This document shows, piece by piece, positions 50,476 to 62,483 of a DNA stretch of 64,000 nt. The translations under genes and the position numbers were made by a program. Numbering within the stretch: the first letter of the stretch is position 1; each line of letters starts with the position of its first letter. This stretch comes from Phoenix dactylifera (Eukaryota; Streptophyta; Magnoliopsida; Arecales; Arecaceae), in the NCBI RefSeq assembly GCF_009389715.1, contig NC_052404.1, forward strand, positions 11,044,480 through 11,108,479. The letters run 5' to 3'. A model generated the notes under the pieces. The model worked only from the letters and a program-made list of their open reading frames with translations. It made no database searches and was not told where the DNA came from.

Positions 50476-51983
50476 TTCTATATGCACCAAAACAATTGTG
50501 CCATGATGGGCGAAAGGATGATAGCTTTTACTGCGCCTAACCAATTTCACCAACTATGATATTTTCCCGACAACGTCACATGCAAGCTGCCATCTGCTTT
50601 CGATCCTATGTCATCTCTTTTAGGAGCAATCACGAGCAATAGAAATGACCGAAGCTCCGTCCATGGCCCTTTCATAAGATGGAATTTTACCCAAAATTCA
50701 CTCGCTGCCGATTAATTTCAGAGATGCCAGCATCGTGTAGCCTGCGAATCTGATCATGTGTCAGCGTGTAAAGCTGGCGATGCATCAGACTCGACGAATG
50801 CTGCCATCCCAGGGGCATTTCGGTGCATGCACAATTGCCACTCTAATCTGAGCTCGATCGCGCAAGGAAACAGCGCTTGATTCTATCGGACGGTGGACCT
50901 TCATCGCCTTCACCTCCTCTCTTTCTCCTCGCTTTCCTCGTGCGGTCAAATCCGTGTCCCACGGGGGAGGAGGAGGAAGGGGGCAGTAACATGGACGCTC
51001 TTAATTTAGCCGCTAACGTACAACCGTGAGACGACTAATATGACTCTATTGCGCCGATATCGTGGACTGCCGACCGCTGAATCCCTTAAATTAAAGCAGG
51101 CCTTTTGACTAATCGTCCGCGTCCGGAGACCCAAGCCAATGCCGGTGCCAATTCTCCCTTTGGTCTTCAGAATGCTCGAAAAATTGGGAAACTGGAGGTA
51201 GCCGGAACAAATGCCGCGTGGCTAAAATATCGAACGGAAAGCGGAACACCAAACTCCCGACGACAGCACTAATTAAGCTGCCGGACTTCTGAAAATCGGT
51301 GGACCAGCATCCAAAATCTCGCATAGCGCTCTTAGAATCTGCTATAGGCGTCTTTCTTTTGACTAGGTCTGCGTCTCATTCTCTGACTACAAGAGAGAGA
51401 AAAAGACCCGAATGGAGTGTATCTACCGATAAAGGTGGACTACTTTATACACTCGTAAAAATAGTCAGCTTTAACGAGAGTGAGGTGGTAATAGCAGCAT
51501 TTATAAATGTTAAAGAAGTATTTTGCCTAAAAATACTGCTATATTTTTATTTTATATATTATTAAAAAATAATCTATTAGAAAAAAAAATTCTGTTTTGC
51601 CTTAGAAAATAGAGAAATAGTAATTAACCTATTTATCCGCATTCTTACAAAAATCGAAACCAAAATCAAACTTTTTTTTTTATGAAGAGCCGTAGGTTTT
51701 TTTGAAAGAAGCTTTGGAAAATTTCTAACCATCTAAAATTTTAAAAATAAAATTAATATATTTATTTTTTAAATTATTATTATTATTATTTTAAATTAAA
51801 ACTCCAATAAAATGGTGGTGCGTCTAGAATCTCGCGGCATTTCTCTTCAAATCGGTGAGATAGCTCCCGATCCACGCCTCGGAGAGGATGACATGAGCAA
51901 GGGCGGTTTCGTCTTTACGTGGCTTCCGCAGGGCGAGATATCGGTGCGTCCACGTCGTTTCCTATCAATCAACCTGTGATCAC

Positions 51984-52038
51984 TGACTCTTGCTCTTTTT
52001 TTTTTTTTTTTTTTTCTTTTTGGTACATGACTCTTGCT
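51984..52038 (-). mobile_element. Second poly(A) stub with an 11-bp direct repeat
   Basis: TGACTCTTGCT occurs at 51984-51994 and 52028-52038. The 33 bp between read, on the minus strand, TGTACC followed by A-rich sequence with two G interruptions. Similar structure to 48685-48753, but the repeat is shorter and pyrimidine-rich, so chance or slippage is possible. Confidence 0.5.
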
Positions 52039-52203
52039 TTTTATATTTTCTTTTTTACTGTAAGCCCATGAGCTCTCATTTTTGTTGGTTTCCCCCTGGC
52101 CGCGGCATCCCTCGTTTCGAAACCGCCCGGTTCTCCCCTTTCCCGGCACTCTACTTTCCAATCCTTTCCTTTTTCCCAGCCCTCCTCTCCTTTCCTTCTC
52201 CTC

Positions 52204-52211
52204 TATAAATA
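52204..52211 (+). promoter_or_regulatory. TATA box of the SOSEKI gene
   Basis: TATAAATA in a CTCC-rich context, 188 bp before the start codon. Confidence 0.65.
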
Positions 52212-52391
52212 CCCCTCCTTTCCTCTTTCTTTTCTCGCTTTAACTTTCGGAAGCTGATATCCGGAAAAGCGAGGTAGAGAATCGTTGGCTTTTCTGTTTT
52301 CTGTGGGAGAGGATTTGAATTTTGAAAGCGGGAAAGTGTTCGATCTCCGAATCATCCATTGTTTTGGCTCCTTTTGTAAGATAAGGGGAGA

Positions 52392-54659
52392 ATGGCGGTG
52401 GCGTCCAGGGGAAGAGCAGAGCTTGTGAAGCAATGGAAGGATCGCGAGACGAGTCCCGAGAGAACCAAGGTATGGACGGAGCCGAAGCCGAGGAGTTCTC
52501 CGAGGAAGGTGCCGGTGGTCTACTATCTCTCCAGGAACAACCAATTGGAGCACCCGCATTTCATGGAGGTCTCCCTCTCCTCCAGCGATGGCCTCTATCT
52601 CAGAGGTGAGATTAGAAAAACGTTGGTCTTCTTTGGCTTCCGCAAATGCTTGCCCGGTTTCTAAATGCCCTTGCTTCGGTTTTTTATTCTAGATGTGATC
52701 GATCGACTCAATTTTCTCCGAGGAAAGGGAATGGCCAGCATGTACTCATGGTCTTCCAAACGGTATTTTCCATGGACTCTTGGAATAATTCTTCCCCTTT
52801 TATTTTGATCCGCGCAAACTATGTAATATCCATGGTTTTTTCTTGTGATCCAGGAGCTACAAGAATGGATTCGTGTGGCACGATCTCTCCGAAGACGATT
52901 TCATCTACCCGACTCACGGCCACGAGTACGTCCTGAAGGGGTCGGAGCTTCTCCTCCCGGTGGCCTCCTCTCCGACATCCCAAGACACCGGTGCCTCCTC
53001 CGCCTCCAACTCCGAGAAGCCGCTCGAGATCCCCAAATCCGTCCACGATGACTCCGACTACCCTCTCGTCAGGAGAAACAAGACGCCGTGGAGCTCTCTG
53101 GATCTCAACGAGTACAAGGTCTACAAGACCGAGCTCACCGCTGAGACTGCCCTCAAGGCCGCCGACGCGGCCACACAGACCGACGAGAAGCGGCAGAGGC
53201 GGCGCGCCGTCGTCGTGCGGGACGAGGTCCCGCGGGTCGAGGAGGAGAACCCCACGACGGAGCTCGGGAGGGACGAGATCTCGCCGCCGCCGTCCTCGTC
53301 CAGCCCGGAGACCCTCGAGACGCTGATCAAGGCCGACGGGCGGCTCGTCCCCGTGGCACCGAGCGATGCGGATCGGACGGTGGATAGCTACCCGAGCGGG
53401 AGGCTCCGGGCCTCTGCGGTCCTGATGCACCTCATCTCCTGCGGCTCCATTCCGATCAAGGACCACGGGTTCTCCCTGGCGTCGCACTACAGGGGAAGGC
53501 TGCCGCGTGGACGGTCCGACATGAGCGCCCGGGTTGCGATGGACGGCTTGATCGAAAACCCTAGTTTCGCCGCGATCCGGATGGAGGACAAGGAGTATTT
53601 TAGCGGCAGCTTGATCGAGACAAAAAAGAAGGAAAGCGGCGGCGTCGCAGAATTTCCTGGCTTGAAGCGTTCCTCTTCTTACAACGCTGATAGGTAACGC
53701 TACTCTACCGTTAATTAATTTCATTTTTCTTAGAGCATATTATTATCTTTGCCTCTAGAGTTTCTATTGGCTCGCTAGGTTCTAGCTTTATTTTTGGCGT
53801 TGCAGTTATCGAAAGGTACTCGTCCCACCAATTTTTCGATTCAGCCTAAAAGCTCAATCTTATGTGGTTCTATTATCTATACCAATTTAGCTCCGTCGGT
53901 AAATAAGTAAAAAACAAAGTTCAAAGCTTACTACTACCTTTAATTAATGCTAAAAAAAATATCGACACATTAGCTCAGGGATCAGTTGATAAAATTAATG
54001 ACGATTAAAACTCTATGATTCACGCCGATAAAAGATGAGGTAAACGTAAGGTTGTGATCAGTCGGACAATACAACCATCTTGTTTGCTTAATCATCGAAA
54101 TCAACGGTGATGCCAAGAGTTAGCAGGCCGTCGTCTTGGACAGACGGGAGAGTACTGTTTCTGTTGACTCGTTCCATGTCCTTCTCTGCTTGCGGAGCAG
54201 CGGGCTGTTCGCTCTCAGTACGCAGCAAGTGGGCGACGGCGTTCAAAAAGCGATCGAACGTGGGACCTACCGTCCTGCCGGATTGCCCAGCCATCTCACA
54301 TGTTCTCTCTCCATGTACAGTTATTGTACCCACGTACCGCACAAGCTCCTGCCACGCGTACTCGTTTACATTTAATCCTTTCGTGGTTGCTTTGGCTCTG
54401 CAGTCGCACGCATCCCATTGATCGCTATGTACATTGTTTCGCTTCGTGATCTGTGCTTCACGTGCTAACGGGTGCTCCATGTTTCTGAAATTCGACCAGG
54501 AGCTCGAAATTGGAGCTGGCCGAGAAGGAGATCGAGGGCGTCCGCGCCAAGTGCATCCCCAGGAAGCCGCGGGTCACCGCGAGGAAGGAAGCCAACCCGC
54601 CCGGCTCCGGCAGCACCCACGGCAGCAGGAGGATCAACGACGAACCCCCTCAAAAGTAG
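52392..54659 (+). CDS. SOSEKI polarity protein (DUF966, DIX-like domain)
   Basis: Four exons: 52392-52605, 52693-52762, 52854-53693, 54500-54659, phase-consistent, 427 aa. Residues 42-130 are the DIX-like oligomerisation domain shared with animal Dishevelled: VVYYLSRNNQLEHPHFMEV, DVIDRLNFLRGKGMASMYSW, SYKNGFVWHDLSEDDFIYP and HEYVLKGSEL. Residues 277-300 hold the second conserved block, GRLRASAVLMHLISCGSIPI followed by KDHG. A further block near ISVEDKEYFSGSL-like sequence (MEDKEYFSGSLIETKK) precedes the last exon. SOSEKI proteins polymerise at cell corners or edges and read tissue polarity in plants. Exon 3 is GC-rich, unlike its AT-rich introns, as is common in monocots. Which SOK1-5 orthologue this is cannot be settled by eye. 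The last intron (806 bp) carries an unexplained antisense open frame. Confidence 0.94.
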
Positions 54660-55960
54660 CAGACAGCGGAGCGATTGTGGAACAAAGTGCACAATGAATT
54701 AAGAAGAGAAGTCTTCCGAGACCGAGGAGCATGAATTGGTGCGATGCGAATGCTTGCCTATGCCTTGCCTTGCCGATCACGGCACGGAGTTGTTGCTACC
54801 ATTGGAGAGAGATGTGTTTTGGTTCCCCATAACCTTACTTATGTGTATAGGAATTACCTCTAATGATGCTATGCGAAACTAAAACCGCGTCACCTTTTAC
54901 TCCCATCTCCTCCGCAGTTTTTTTTCAATTGTTTGTGGTTGTCTCTTTCCTCTGTGGGCCTTTTTAGCTCTAGGGTTTGGTTTTACTATGTTCCCCTTCA
55001 CGGACTCGAATTACCTCTGCCAGAGACGAAGAAGTTTGTCCTCACATATTTGCTGGCATTATACCTACTGAAGTACTAGCTACTTAATCTAAAATGTCTC
55101 TCTTGTCTATTATAATGGTTGTTTATACGGTGCGCTGGCGGAGAGCGGATGGACTACTAGCGTGGGAAAGAGCGATCAGGGCTTCGCACTTTGGGCAAGG
55201 AATCGTTGACTTTGGGGAAGGGTGGCAGCATGTGCGTCGCACCGCACCTGCTTCTCCCAAGGGAACCCCAAGGTCGGAATGGTCTTTGGAATCTGGGCTT
55301 TCACACGTGAGACTACTTCCATGCAAAGGGAAGCATGTCGGTCTTTCTCCTCGCCTCCTCTTTTTGGAGTTCACTTTGGCCTTGAGGGGTTTAAGCTTTT
55401 ATATAGAGCTGGATCATCGTAGCAACTGCTATAATTCTGAACAGACTAGTAATGCTGAGTATATTGGTTTGATTTAGTCCATTTATATTGATTGTCATGT
55501 GCATCACTGGTGATCATACTTTTTGCATGTGTTTCAATGTGTGATCTGAGGAACCATCCTGCATCAGACCAGCAAATCGTCCAATCAGCATCTTCGAACC
55601 GCATAGCCAGTTGCAGCTTGGTTCGCGCATCTAAGCCCTAAGACTGCTAATGTAGTTTGAAGTCCAATTATTAAGTGGTTGGGCCTTACCTTTTGGGCAT
55701 TGCTGGTCGTGGTTCATGTTCGACACGAGAGTTTCCTGCAGGCCCTTCTCTCATTTGCAAAGATATCTGCAGGGATCTTGAAGCCTCCTGAAATTGTACT
55801 TCTTTCAAGCTGGAAAACAGAAACAGAAATCAAATTATAGAAAGATAGCAGGTCCATGCCGGATAGAAAAAAATATTGGACATCTTGACTTCGGTTTAAA
55901 TCGATTTTCTTGACTTTGGCCATAATCGAGATGAATAATTAATTTTGGAGTAAACCGAGG
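54660..55960. other. 3' flank of the SOSEKI gene and intergenic DNA
   Basis: The first 250 bp should be 3' UTR. An open frame at 55094-55477 is GC-richer than its surroundings but has no domain pattern and no splice partners. Confidence 0.4.
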
Positions 55961-56500
55961 TGTTACCCTGTTTGAAGCAATAAAGGCCAGTTGTCATGCC
56001 GAAGTTGCAAGTAAGGCATGATTAGCGTGATCGTCGCCATGTACCACTCGCACGAAGCGGTCACCACATACCGTTAATGCACAACTGATCCAAATAGTTA
56101 ATGCATGTCGCATCAAATAAGGTAACAGATGTCTATTCTAACACTATATAAAGAGGCAACCCGGAGATTTTCAAGTAAGCTCGCATAGAGGTTCCTCTCA
56201 ACATATTTTCTTTCTTCTACTGTTGCTCTAGTATTCTAACTTGAGCATCAGAGAGTTTCTATCAAAAATCTTCTGGCAAGTGAATTTCTTGCAGGTTGGC
56301 CTCGACCTCAGCTGTAACTAGTTTTTATTCTCTTCGATCTCGTCCGACCTTAGTTCTTCTCGGTTCCTACCGACCTTGGTGCATTCAGAAACTAGCGGCA
56401 ACAAAGGCCAATTTCATTTGCTTCTCTTTATCAGTAAGAGTACATCGATCAGAGTTGTTACTTACAATTCGCCTGTCGCCACATTCTGGAACTGCAGGAT
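55961..56500 (+). mobile_element. Gypsy-like LTR fragment
   Basis: Begins near TGTTACCCTG and includes ACTATATAAAGAGGCAACCC (about 56143-56162) as an LTR-type TATA region, then ACTTGAGCATCAGAG and a GGCCTCGACCTC...CCGACCTT stretch typical of monocot Gypsy LTR R-U5 regions. No partner LTR, primer binding site or coding domain was seen. The ends are approximate. Confidence 0.45.
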
Positions 56501-56639
56501 ATGCTTTTGGTTGATTAGAGTATATGGCCCCCTCTCATCTTCAGAAGCTGCCTAGATGAATCATCTTTCTGACCTCCTCTCCACCATCCGCCCTTCTAGA
56601 GCCGTGGAAGTGCCAGTCTGAAAACCAAGTAGTGATGAA

Positions 56640-57310
56640 CTTTGCAGTGTAGCTTCATACTACCAGTTCATTAACAGTGGAGGTTTACTCTGGCAGTTTT
56701 ACAAGCTAGTTTGGAAGGCAGAGGTACTAGAGAAGGTCAAAGTATATTCATGTTGCTCGAACTCTAAAATGAGCTTCACACTGGCGGATATTCTAACCAG
56801 AAAGGGTTTGCAAATTAGTTCCGACTATCCCTCATACGGTACCCGAGTAGAGACAGCTTCTCACCTCTTCATCAGATGCCTTTTCGCCTAAGCCATCTGG
56901 TCGCCTATACTTTCATACCTTAGTGTCTGGGCTACACCTTCCAACTTTCTTCCCTTTTGGACTTCATGCAGGAGGAGGCAGATGCAGGGCGAGCCTCAAG
57001 AAAGGATGGGACCAGCTGGTTATACCTCTCATGTAGCACATTTGGCACGAAAGAAATGGCTGGATCTTCTTGAAAAGAAGGATGACGGTTTCTTCAGTTC
57101 TTCACAAGGCCCTGCATACATCATCATTGCGGGGTTATCTGTTCTCTGGTAAAGCTTTAGATAGCCACAAGGCATCTCAAGCTGGCTGTCCACATTGCTA
57201 TAAAATCGACTCATCTCTTCTGTAACTTCTCCTCTCTCTATCATCTGTAAATTTCTACTCCTAATAAAGCGTGCGAAGTTTCTTACTTAATTTTCCCTAA
57301 AGGAAAAAAA
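56640..57310 (+). mobile_element. LINE 3' end with a reverse-transcriptase zinc-binding (zf-RVT) remnant
   Basis: From 56697 one frame reads FYKLVWKAEVLEKVKVYS, then LADILTRKG, VETASHLFIRC, AIWSPILSYL and WRRRQMQGEP-like sequence, the zf-RVT pattern of plant L1-type LINE ORF2 ends. The HLF..C part of the zinc motif is kept while the first CxxC pair is lost. An internal stop (after LFA) and at least one frame change interrupt it. A tail with AATAAAGCG (57265-57273) and an A-run near 57304-57310 follows. The element is heavily 5'-truncated. Confidence 0.75.
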
Positions 57311-60300
57311 TTGCCTTGAACACATCGCCAGTGTACCTTGGTGTGGCCAATGTACCATTGTATCTGTCACGGAGCTGATTGTAAAATCCATTTCCGTAGA
57401 GATGGGTGATGTGATCTTACAGTGACGTTGTCGGGTTAGGTTGCCTATCTTGTCTTCGACTATCTGATTTCAGCGTGCATCTGCAATCTTAGAACAACTA
57501 TGAAGTAACTTAATGGATGAAGTTTCGCTGGTCATACCACGATGAGCTCCATCAAAATGAGAGTGTATAAGTCCTGATATGGACCCATTCTCCTTGTCAA
57601 GGATCCAGCCCTAAAAAAGGTTGCATAAGAGAAGCCCAATCTAATTTTGTCTCAATCACAGATAGTTGCTGATAATTTTCATGCACAACGCTACCAAGCA
57701 AAGCACGTATCGAAGATCTGCTCGTTCTAATAAAACACTAGAAGGTCTGCCCCTCTGGAAGAGGACATGCCACATTTTGTTCCTACCTCGAGGAGGTCCA
57801 TGTACTTCGGAATGATCCGTGGATTAGGTCCTAATTGTGTTAGGCTATTTGATCGCAGAACTCTAACTTCCCCAGTAGTCACAAATATATGTTGCTCGTA
57901 GGCACGACACATGCACACATTGCTTCGATGCACCACTCTCTTCTCATGCTTCATGAAGTGGGATGTGCGGCCAATACCTCGATCAATGTTGCAATTGGGA
58001 TTTCTATGTATTTAAGTATATATATATTTGACTAGTTTATATATTTAGATTTTCTATGTGCATTTAAGTTATTCATATATTGGATTAAAAAAAAAGAGCC
58101 AAAGTAAATAGAAAATTTTTGAAGTATTTATCTCTTCATCCTTTCCTCTCTAGAAAAACTTCTCTCCCTGTATTCCAACACCAATAGCTTGAGATACGCC
58201 AAAAGTCTACAGATACCAACAAGGAAATAGGTCAAATTGCATGGATCACTTGTTTAACGTGCCAACTGTTTGCTGATCTCAACCCAACACCATCAAGCAA
58301 CAAGCCAATGGCGATTGAAAACAAAATCACCTTATCAGATGCTGCTACCTTGGACCTGACTCAACTTGATGGTCCCAATAACATCTAAACCGGATCCTGT
58401 TGTTCTATTAAACTTGCCATCAAGGACAATGAAGACCCTACGTTTTCAAGTGGCGAGGGCATGCATCAACTCGAATTTGTTTCTACGGATTGGCATCACA
58501 ATCCTCAACTAGTCTTCTCCTTTTTCTGACAAAGAAAAAATTTATTCTCAAAGAGAAATGTGCAGATAATGCGACAAGCATGGGACCTGGTTTGGTTTTA
58601 GGTCATTGTCATCACAATATTCCTCCGACCTGTCAACATGAGCATCGCCTTCGGGTGATGTGTTTCAAACCTAAGAGGGTGCTTGTAAGCAACAAACTGC
58701 ACTAGAAGTCACGACAGATGTTTGTGCTGCAAGGTTATCATGAACTGTTCCAGTCTTTACGGAGATCGAAAAATCCAATCTCTAAAGTTGGTGCGTTCCT
58801 TACAACGGCTCTTGCTTCATTATGGGTTGTTCGAGTGATGGCGCGGACAACTGGACCGTAAAGACTGGATTCTCTAATCTCCATTCCAACTGGATAGATC
58901 CTAATCTTTGTGTAAGAATTTATTTTTTAGATGATCTTAGAAGAGCCAGGGTCATATCTTCTTACTTGTTTCCCATATGGGAGGTAAAACATTGCGTGCT
59001 ATTAAAGCATTTGGGTTATTTGTCTTGGAACGATTGTGACATCATGATGTTTATTTCTTTTGAATAACAGTTTCATAATTTAGAAAGATATGGCCTTGAC
59101 ATACGGAGATATTTAACAATGGCATTTCCATTTACTTCCCAAATCTTTGGGATAGAACTTGTGGAAGATGTTTTAATGGTCTGGGCGAATATAGAGAGTT
59201 TTCTTAATCCGTCATATCATTTTTATTATTTCTGGGCACAAACATAGATTGGCATTTTGATTGAATCCTAATCACGGGCCTTAAATAACAGAAATTAGTG
59301 AAAGAGTAACATTTTCCTTGCCTCTCTCATTGGTCCAACCTGCACTGTTCAGACCTGAAAAATTTCTCCCTATCTCACCAACTCTGGTCATTTCCTTTCT
59401 CAATCCTCTCTATCTCACCACACATATCCAGGTTATTCATCACCAAACCACGGAACACGTAATTTTTTGTTGCTTATAACAATTCAAGCATCTTCTATTA
59501 GCTTATATTTAGTGGCTTAGGCGCTATAACCAGTTCAAAACGACTGCTTGACTTTGAGAGGCAACTAAAGCAGAAGAAGTCAAGATAAATGACCCCAGCA
59601 AAAATGATGGCAATGAGTTCCAGACTGCACCTTCCAATGGGCAATGGCCATAACTTTCTACCTGAACATTTGAATTGCTATACTTACACATCCACCGAAA
59701 GGTCACAAGAATGAGATCCTAATCTCTGAAGGCTTCATAAATTTTCCGGTTTTAGTTGTCAACAATCGTAGATGATGATGAGTCATTTTTATATAGTAGT
59801 TCTTGTGTAACCTATCTTTTAATTGATTTGAGGGAGTTTCTGTCGGTTTGAACTGATAGAGTAATTTTTCCAAGAACATTTACGTACGTCTCAATGTTAA
59901 TCACGATGGGATTCAAAGTTTGGAAACTAGCCAAAAAAATTGTGAGGTTGTAACTGACATGGAAGTTGCAGATGAGATCATGACATCTTCACCATCTGGC
60001 TTCTATTCATGCACTGGTAGGGGTATGCCAAAAACTCCACTGCAACACAGATGGACTTCTCTAATAAAAGAAACGAATCCGTTAGTTAGTCAAGAATAAC
60101 CAGGATAGTCATACTTTTTTGTTCTTTTCTTCTTTTCCCTTTTACTGAAGATAATTCATATTTAAAACATTTCAGTTTGTTCGAGATTTTTCTCTTGACT
60201 CCACCCATTTCCAAGGTTTGAATCAAATCCACATGCGCTAACATGGCTTGCTTGGAAGAAATCATTTCTGAACTAGAAGAACCCCAATTTTCTGTCAAAA

Positions 60301-61009
60301 ATAAGTCCTCCATAACACTTGCAACCGTAGATGGTGATAAATTTATATACAGTAGTCATCAGTAGGACGCAGGCGTATGTTCTCATCTGATGACAGTCGA
60401 CAAATCTAACTCAACGTTTTGGGGAAATTAAATCATGGAGACAAAAGGTTTTGAAGGAAGAAGAGATGATCTTATAAGACCCTTGTGTTGTTCTATGTGA
60501 TGACAGCCAACAAATACAAATAAAACTTATAGTGGATATTCAAGGGGACAAATTAAAGGTTGAGGGATAAGAGATATATGATCCAAGTGTTTCCATATCC
60601 GTGATTTATCTATATCTGTATCCATGTCTATATCTATATCTATACATACAAACTAAATATATATAAATTCCAAGATATATGTATCTTGACCCTTGTCTTT
60701 TATCCAGTTAGCTATAAGCATAAGAAGAGACAAACTACCAGTGAATCCATGGGCAAGAATAACAGGGAGCTATTAATTAAAAGAAATTAAGGTGAGTGGT
60801 TGCTATCCATGTAACAAACACATAAACTCATATTATGAAAATTTATACTTTCCAATAAGTAGTCTAAGGTTTACCCAAAATGCATGAAATAAAACAAAGA
60901 AAACGCAAAAGTCGCCGAAAAAAGAGTCAAGAAATAGACAAATTAAATAGGATAACAATAAAATTCTTGAGGAAATCCAAGTCTGTCTACTTATGTACCG
61001 CCGGAGCAA
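57311..61009. other. Intergenic stretch without a recognisable gene
   Basis: 3.7 kb, moderate GC at 57300-58900, then AT-rich. Open frames at 57727-57954, 58490-58705, 58822-59067 and 60086-60313 show no family pattern. The A- and K-rich part near 60870-61000 precedes the zinc-finger gene's stop codon and probably includes its 3' UTR. Confidence 0.45.
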
Positions 61010-61570
61010 CTACAAAAATCGATGACATCCAGAAGCCTCCTCTACGATCTCTAATCCAAGTCTTAGAGTTGTGAGCTCCAAATCGTTCTCTAAAGGGGTC
61101 AAATTCAAGTCCAGCCACAATATCTTCCCTGCACCAGCTTTCTCCTCTGCATGGACCTCGCCGGCCTCCGTGGGCTTGTGCCTCCTCATGTGGCCGCCCA
61201 AGGCCTGCCCTATGGGGAACTCCAAGCCACAAACAGGGCACTCATGCACCCTTTGCTTTGGCCTCTCCTTCTTGGGCGGCTCGACCCGATTCCTCCGGAT
61301 TCTCGGCCTCAAGTGGCTCGTCCGGTGGCCTCCGAGCGCCTGGAACGTCGGAAACCGGCGATTGCATGTCTTGCACTCGTACACCCGGCCCATAGGCTTC
61401 TCGATGCCGTTCATCTTTTGAGCCTTTGCTCCATTACAAGAGAGCAGCAGTAGAAGATCGCCCATCTTGGTGCTCTCCAGTTCCCCCTCCTCTCTTGCTG
61501 CCGTGCAAAGCTTGGCCATGAAGTCTTGGTCAAGAAGTCCGGAAGTATGTATGCATGTGGGTGAGCTCAT
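61010..61570 (-). CDS. ZAT-type C2H2 zinc-finger repressor with EAR motif
   Basis: Intronless, 186 aa. Two plant-type zinc fingers: C66, C69, H82, H86 in YECKTCNRRFPTFQALGGH, and C111, C114, H127, H131 in HECPVCGLEFPIGQALGGH. Both carry the QALGGH helix that binds DNA. Residues 36-44 (MGDLLLLLS) resemble the L-box region, and LDLNL (153-157) is an EAR repression motif. This layout is that of the C1-2i ZAT/STZ proteins, stress-induced nuclear repressors. The frame stays open upstream to 61669, but a TATA box at 61619-61624 puts the transcription start below 61600, so I start at 61570 (MSSPTC). Confidence 0.92.
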   Translation of the reverse strand: MSSPTCIHTSGLLDQDFMAKLCTAAREEGELESTKMGDLLLLLSCNGAKAQKMNGIEKPMGRVYECKTCNRRFPTFQALGGHRTSHLRPRIRRNRVEPPKKERPKQRVHECPVCGLEFPIGQALGGHMRRHKPTEAGEVHAEEKAGAGKILWLDLNLTPLENDLELTTLRLGLEIVEEASGCHRFL

Positions 61571-61618
61571 TGGACTGTGGAGTTTTTTAGCCGGAAGGGA
61601 ATGCATGGGGGGGCCAGC

Positions 61619-61624
61619 CTTATA
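61619..61624 (-). promoter_or_regulatory. TATA box of the ZAT-type gene
   Basis: CCTATAAGG on the minus strand, about 50 bp before the chosen ATG. It decides the start between three in-frame ATGs. Confidence 0.6.
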
Positions 61625-62388
61625 GGGTGGTGCTGAGACCAGCCGAGGCCAAGAGATACCATGTTGCACGGGTCACGTCAGAGATGATGACCGTGATGCC
61701 GCCCACTCGGAACATTCACGCCTTTGAGCACGCGACCGCGTATCAGCCACATCAAACTACAGTCAAGGTTTATGGCCCGTTCATGTGCTTAATCATTTAA
61801 ACGCAAGCCTAACGCTCGCATAAAACGCTCATTTTTCGGGAGCCCCTTAGTCAACACGCTCCACTGACTTGTTAGGTGAGTTATAGACCCACCAACAAAG
61901 TTCCATTGATACTTCACAGTTCATATACGCCTTCCTCACCAAGTAAATCATATCCTATACTGTATGCACCAACATAATCATGCTCGCTTCCTTCTTGTAA
62001 GCCAATCACCAAGATAAACGCATGTTAAAATCGCCATTTGTCCCAAAAACGCGAGGACAGGATTCAAATTCAGGACCTCTCCTCTGATACTATGCTAAAA
62101 TCACTACTTATCCCAAAAGCTTAAGTTAATAGTAAGAGATAAATTTATTTATATATTTTTATATTTTTTTAATACTTGATGAATGAGATCCGTGGTGACC
62201 AGCATGGCACACAGCCACATGGTGCATGCATGCCAAATATAATTTTTCTCTCACAAGAGTCCATCTTCAACACCTAAAAAATTCTGCTTGAATATTAAAA
62301 TAATAGAACATCTAACGATGTTTTTGCTCAAATAATTGCTCATTAATAAAAAATTATTTTTCACGGTGTGCAATTATTTTAACCCCTT

Positions 62389-62483
<95 letters not shown>

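Larger units (their letters stand above)
50476..52391. promoter_or_regulatory. Upstream region of the SOSEKI gene
   Basis: GC content rises from about 50560. It includes a CT-rich patch near 50910-50940, an AT-rich part at 51520-51800, and a pyrimidine-rich core promoter ahead of the TATA box at 52204. Open frames on either strand here have no family pattern. Confidence 0.45.

Noticed and set aside
52819-53724. 301-codon minus-strand frame
   Set aside because: Antisense shadow of GC-rich SOSEKI exon 3.
55094-55477. 127-codon plus-strand frame
   Set aside because: No domain or splice support; opposite strand is also open.
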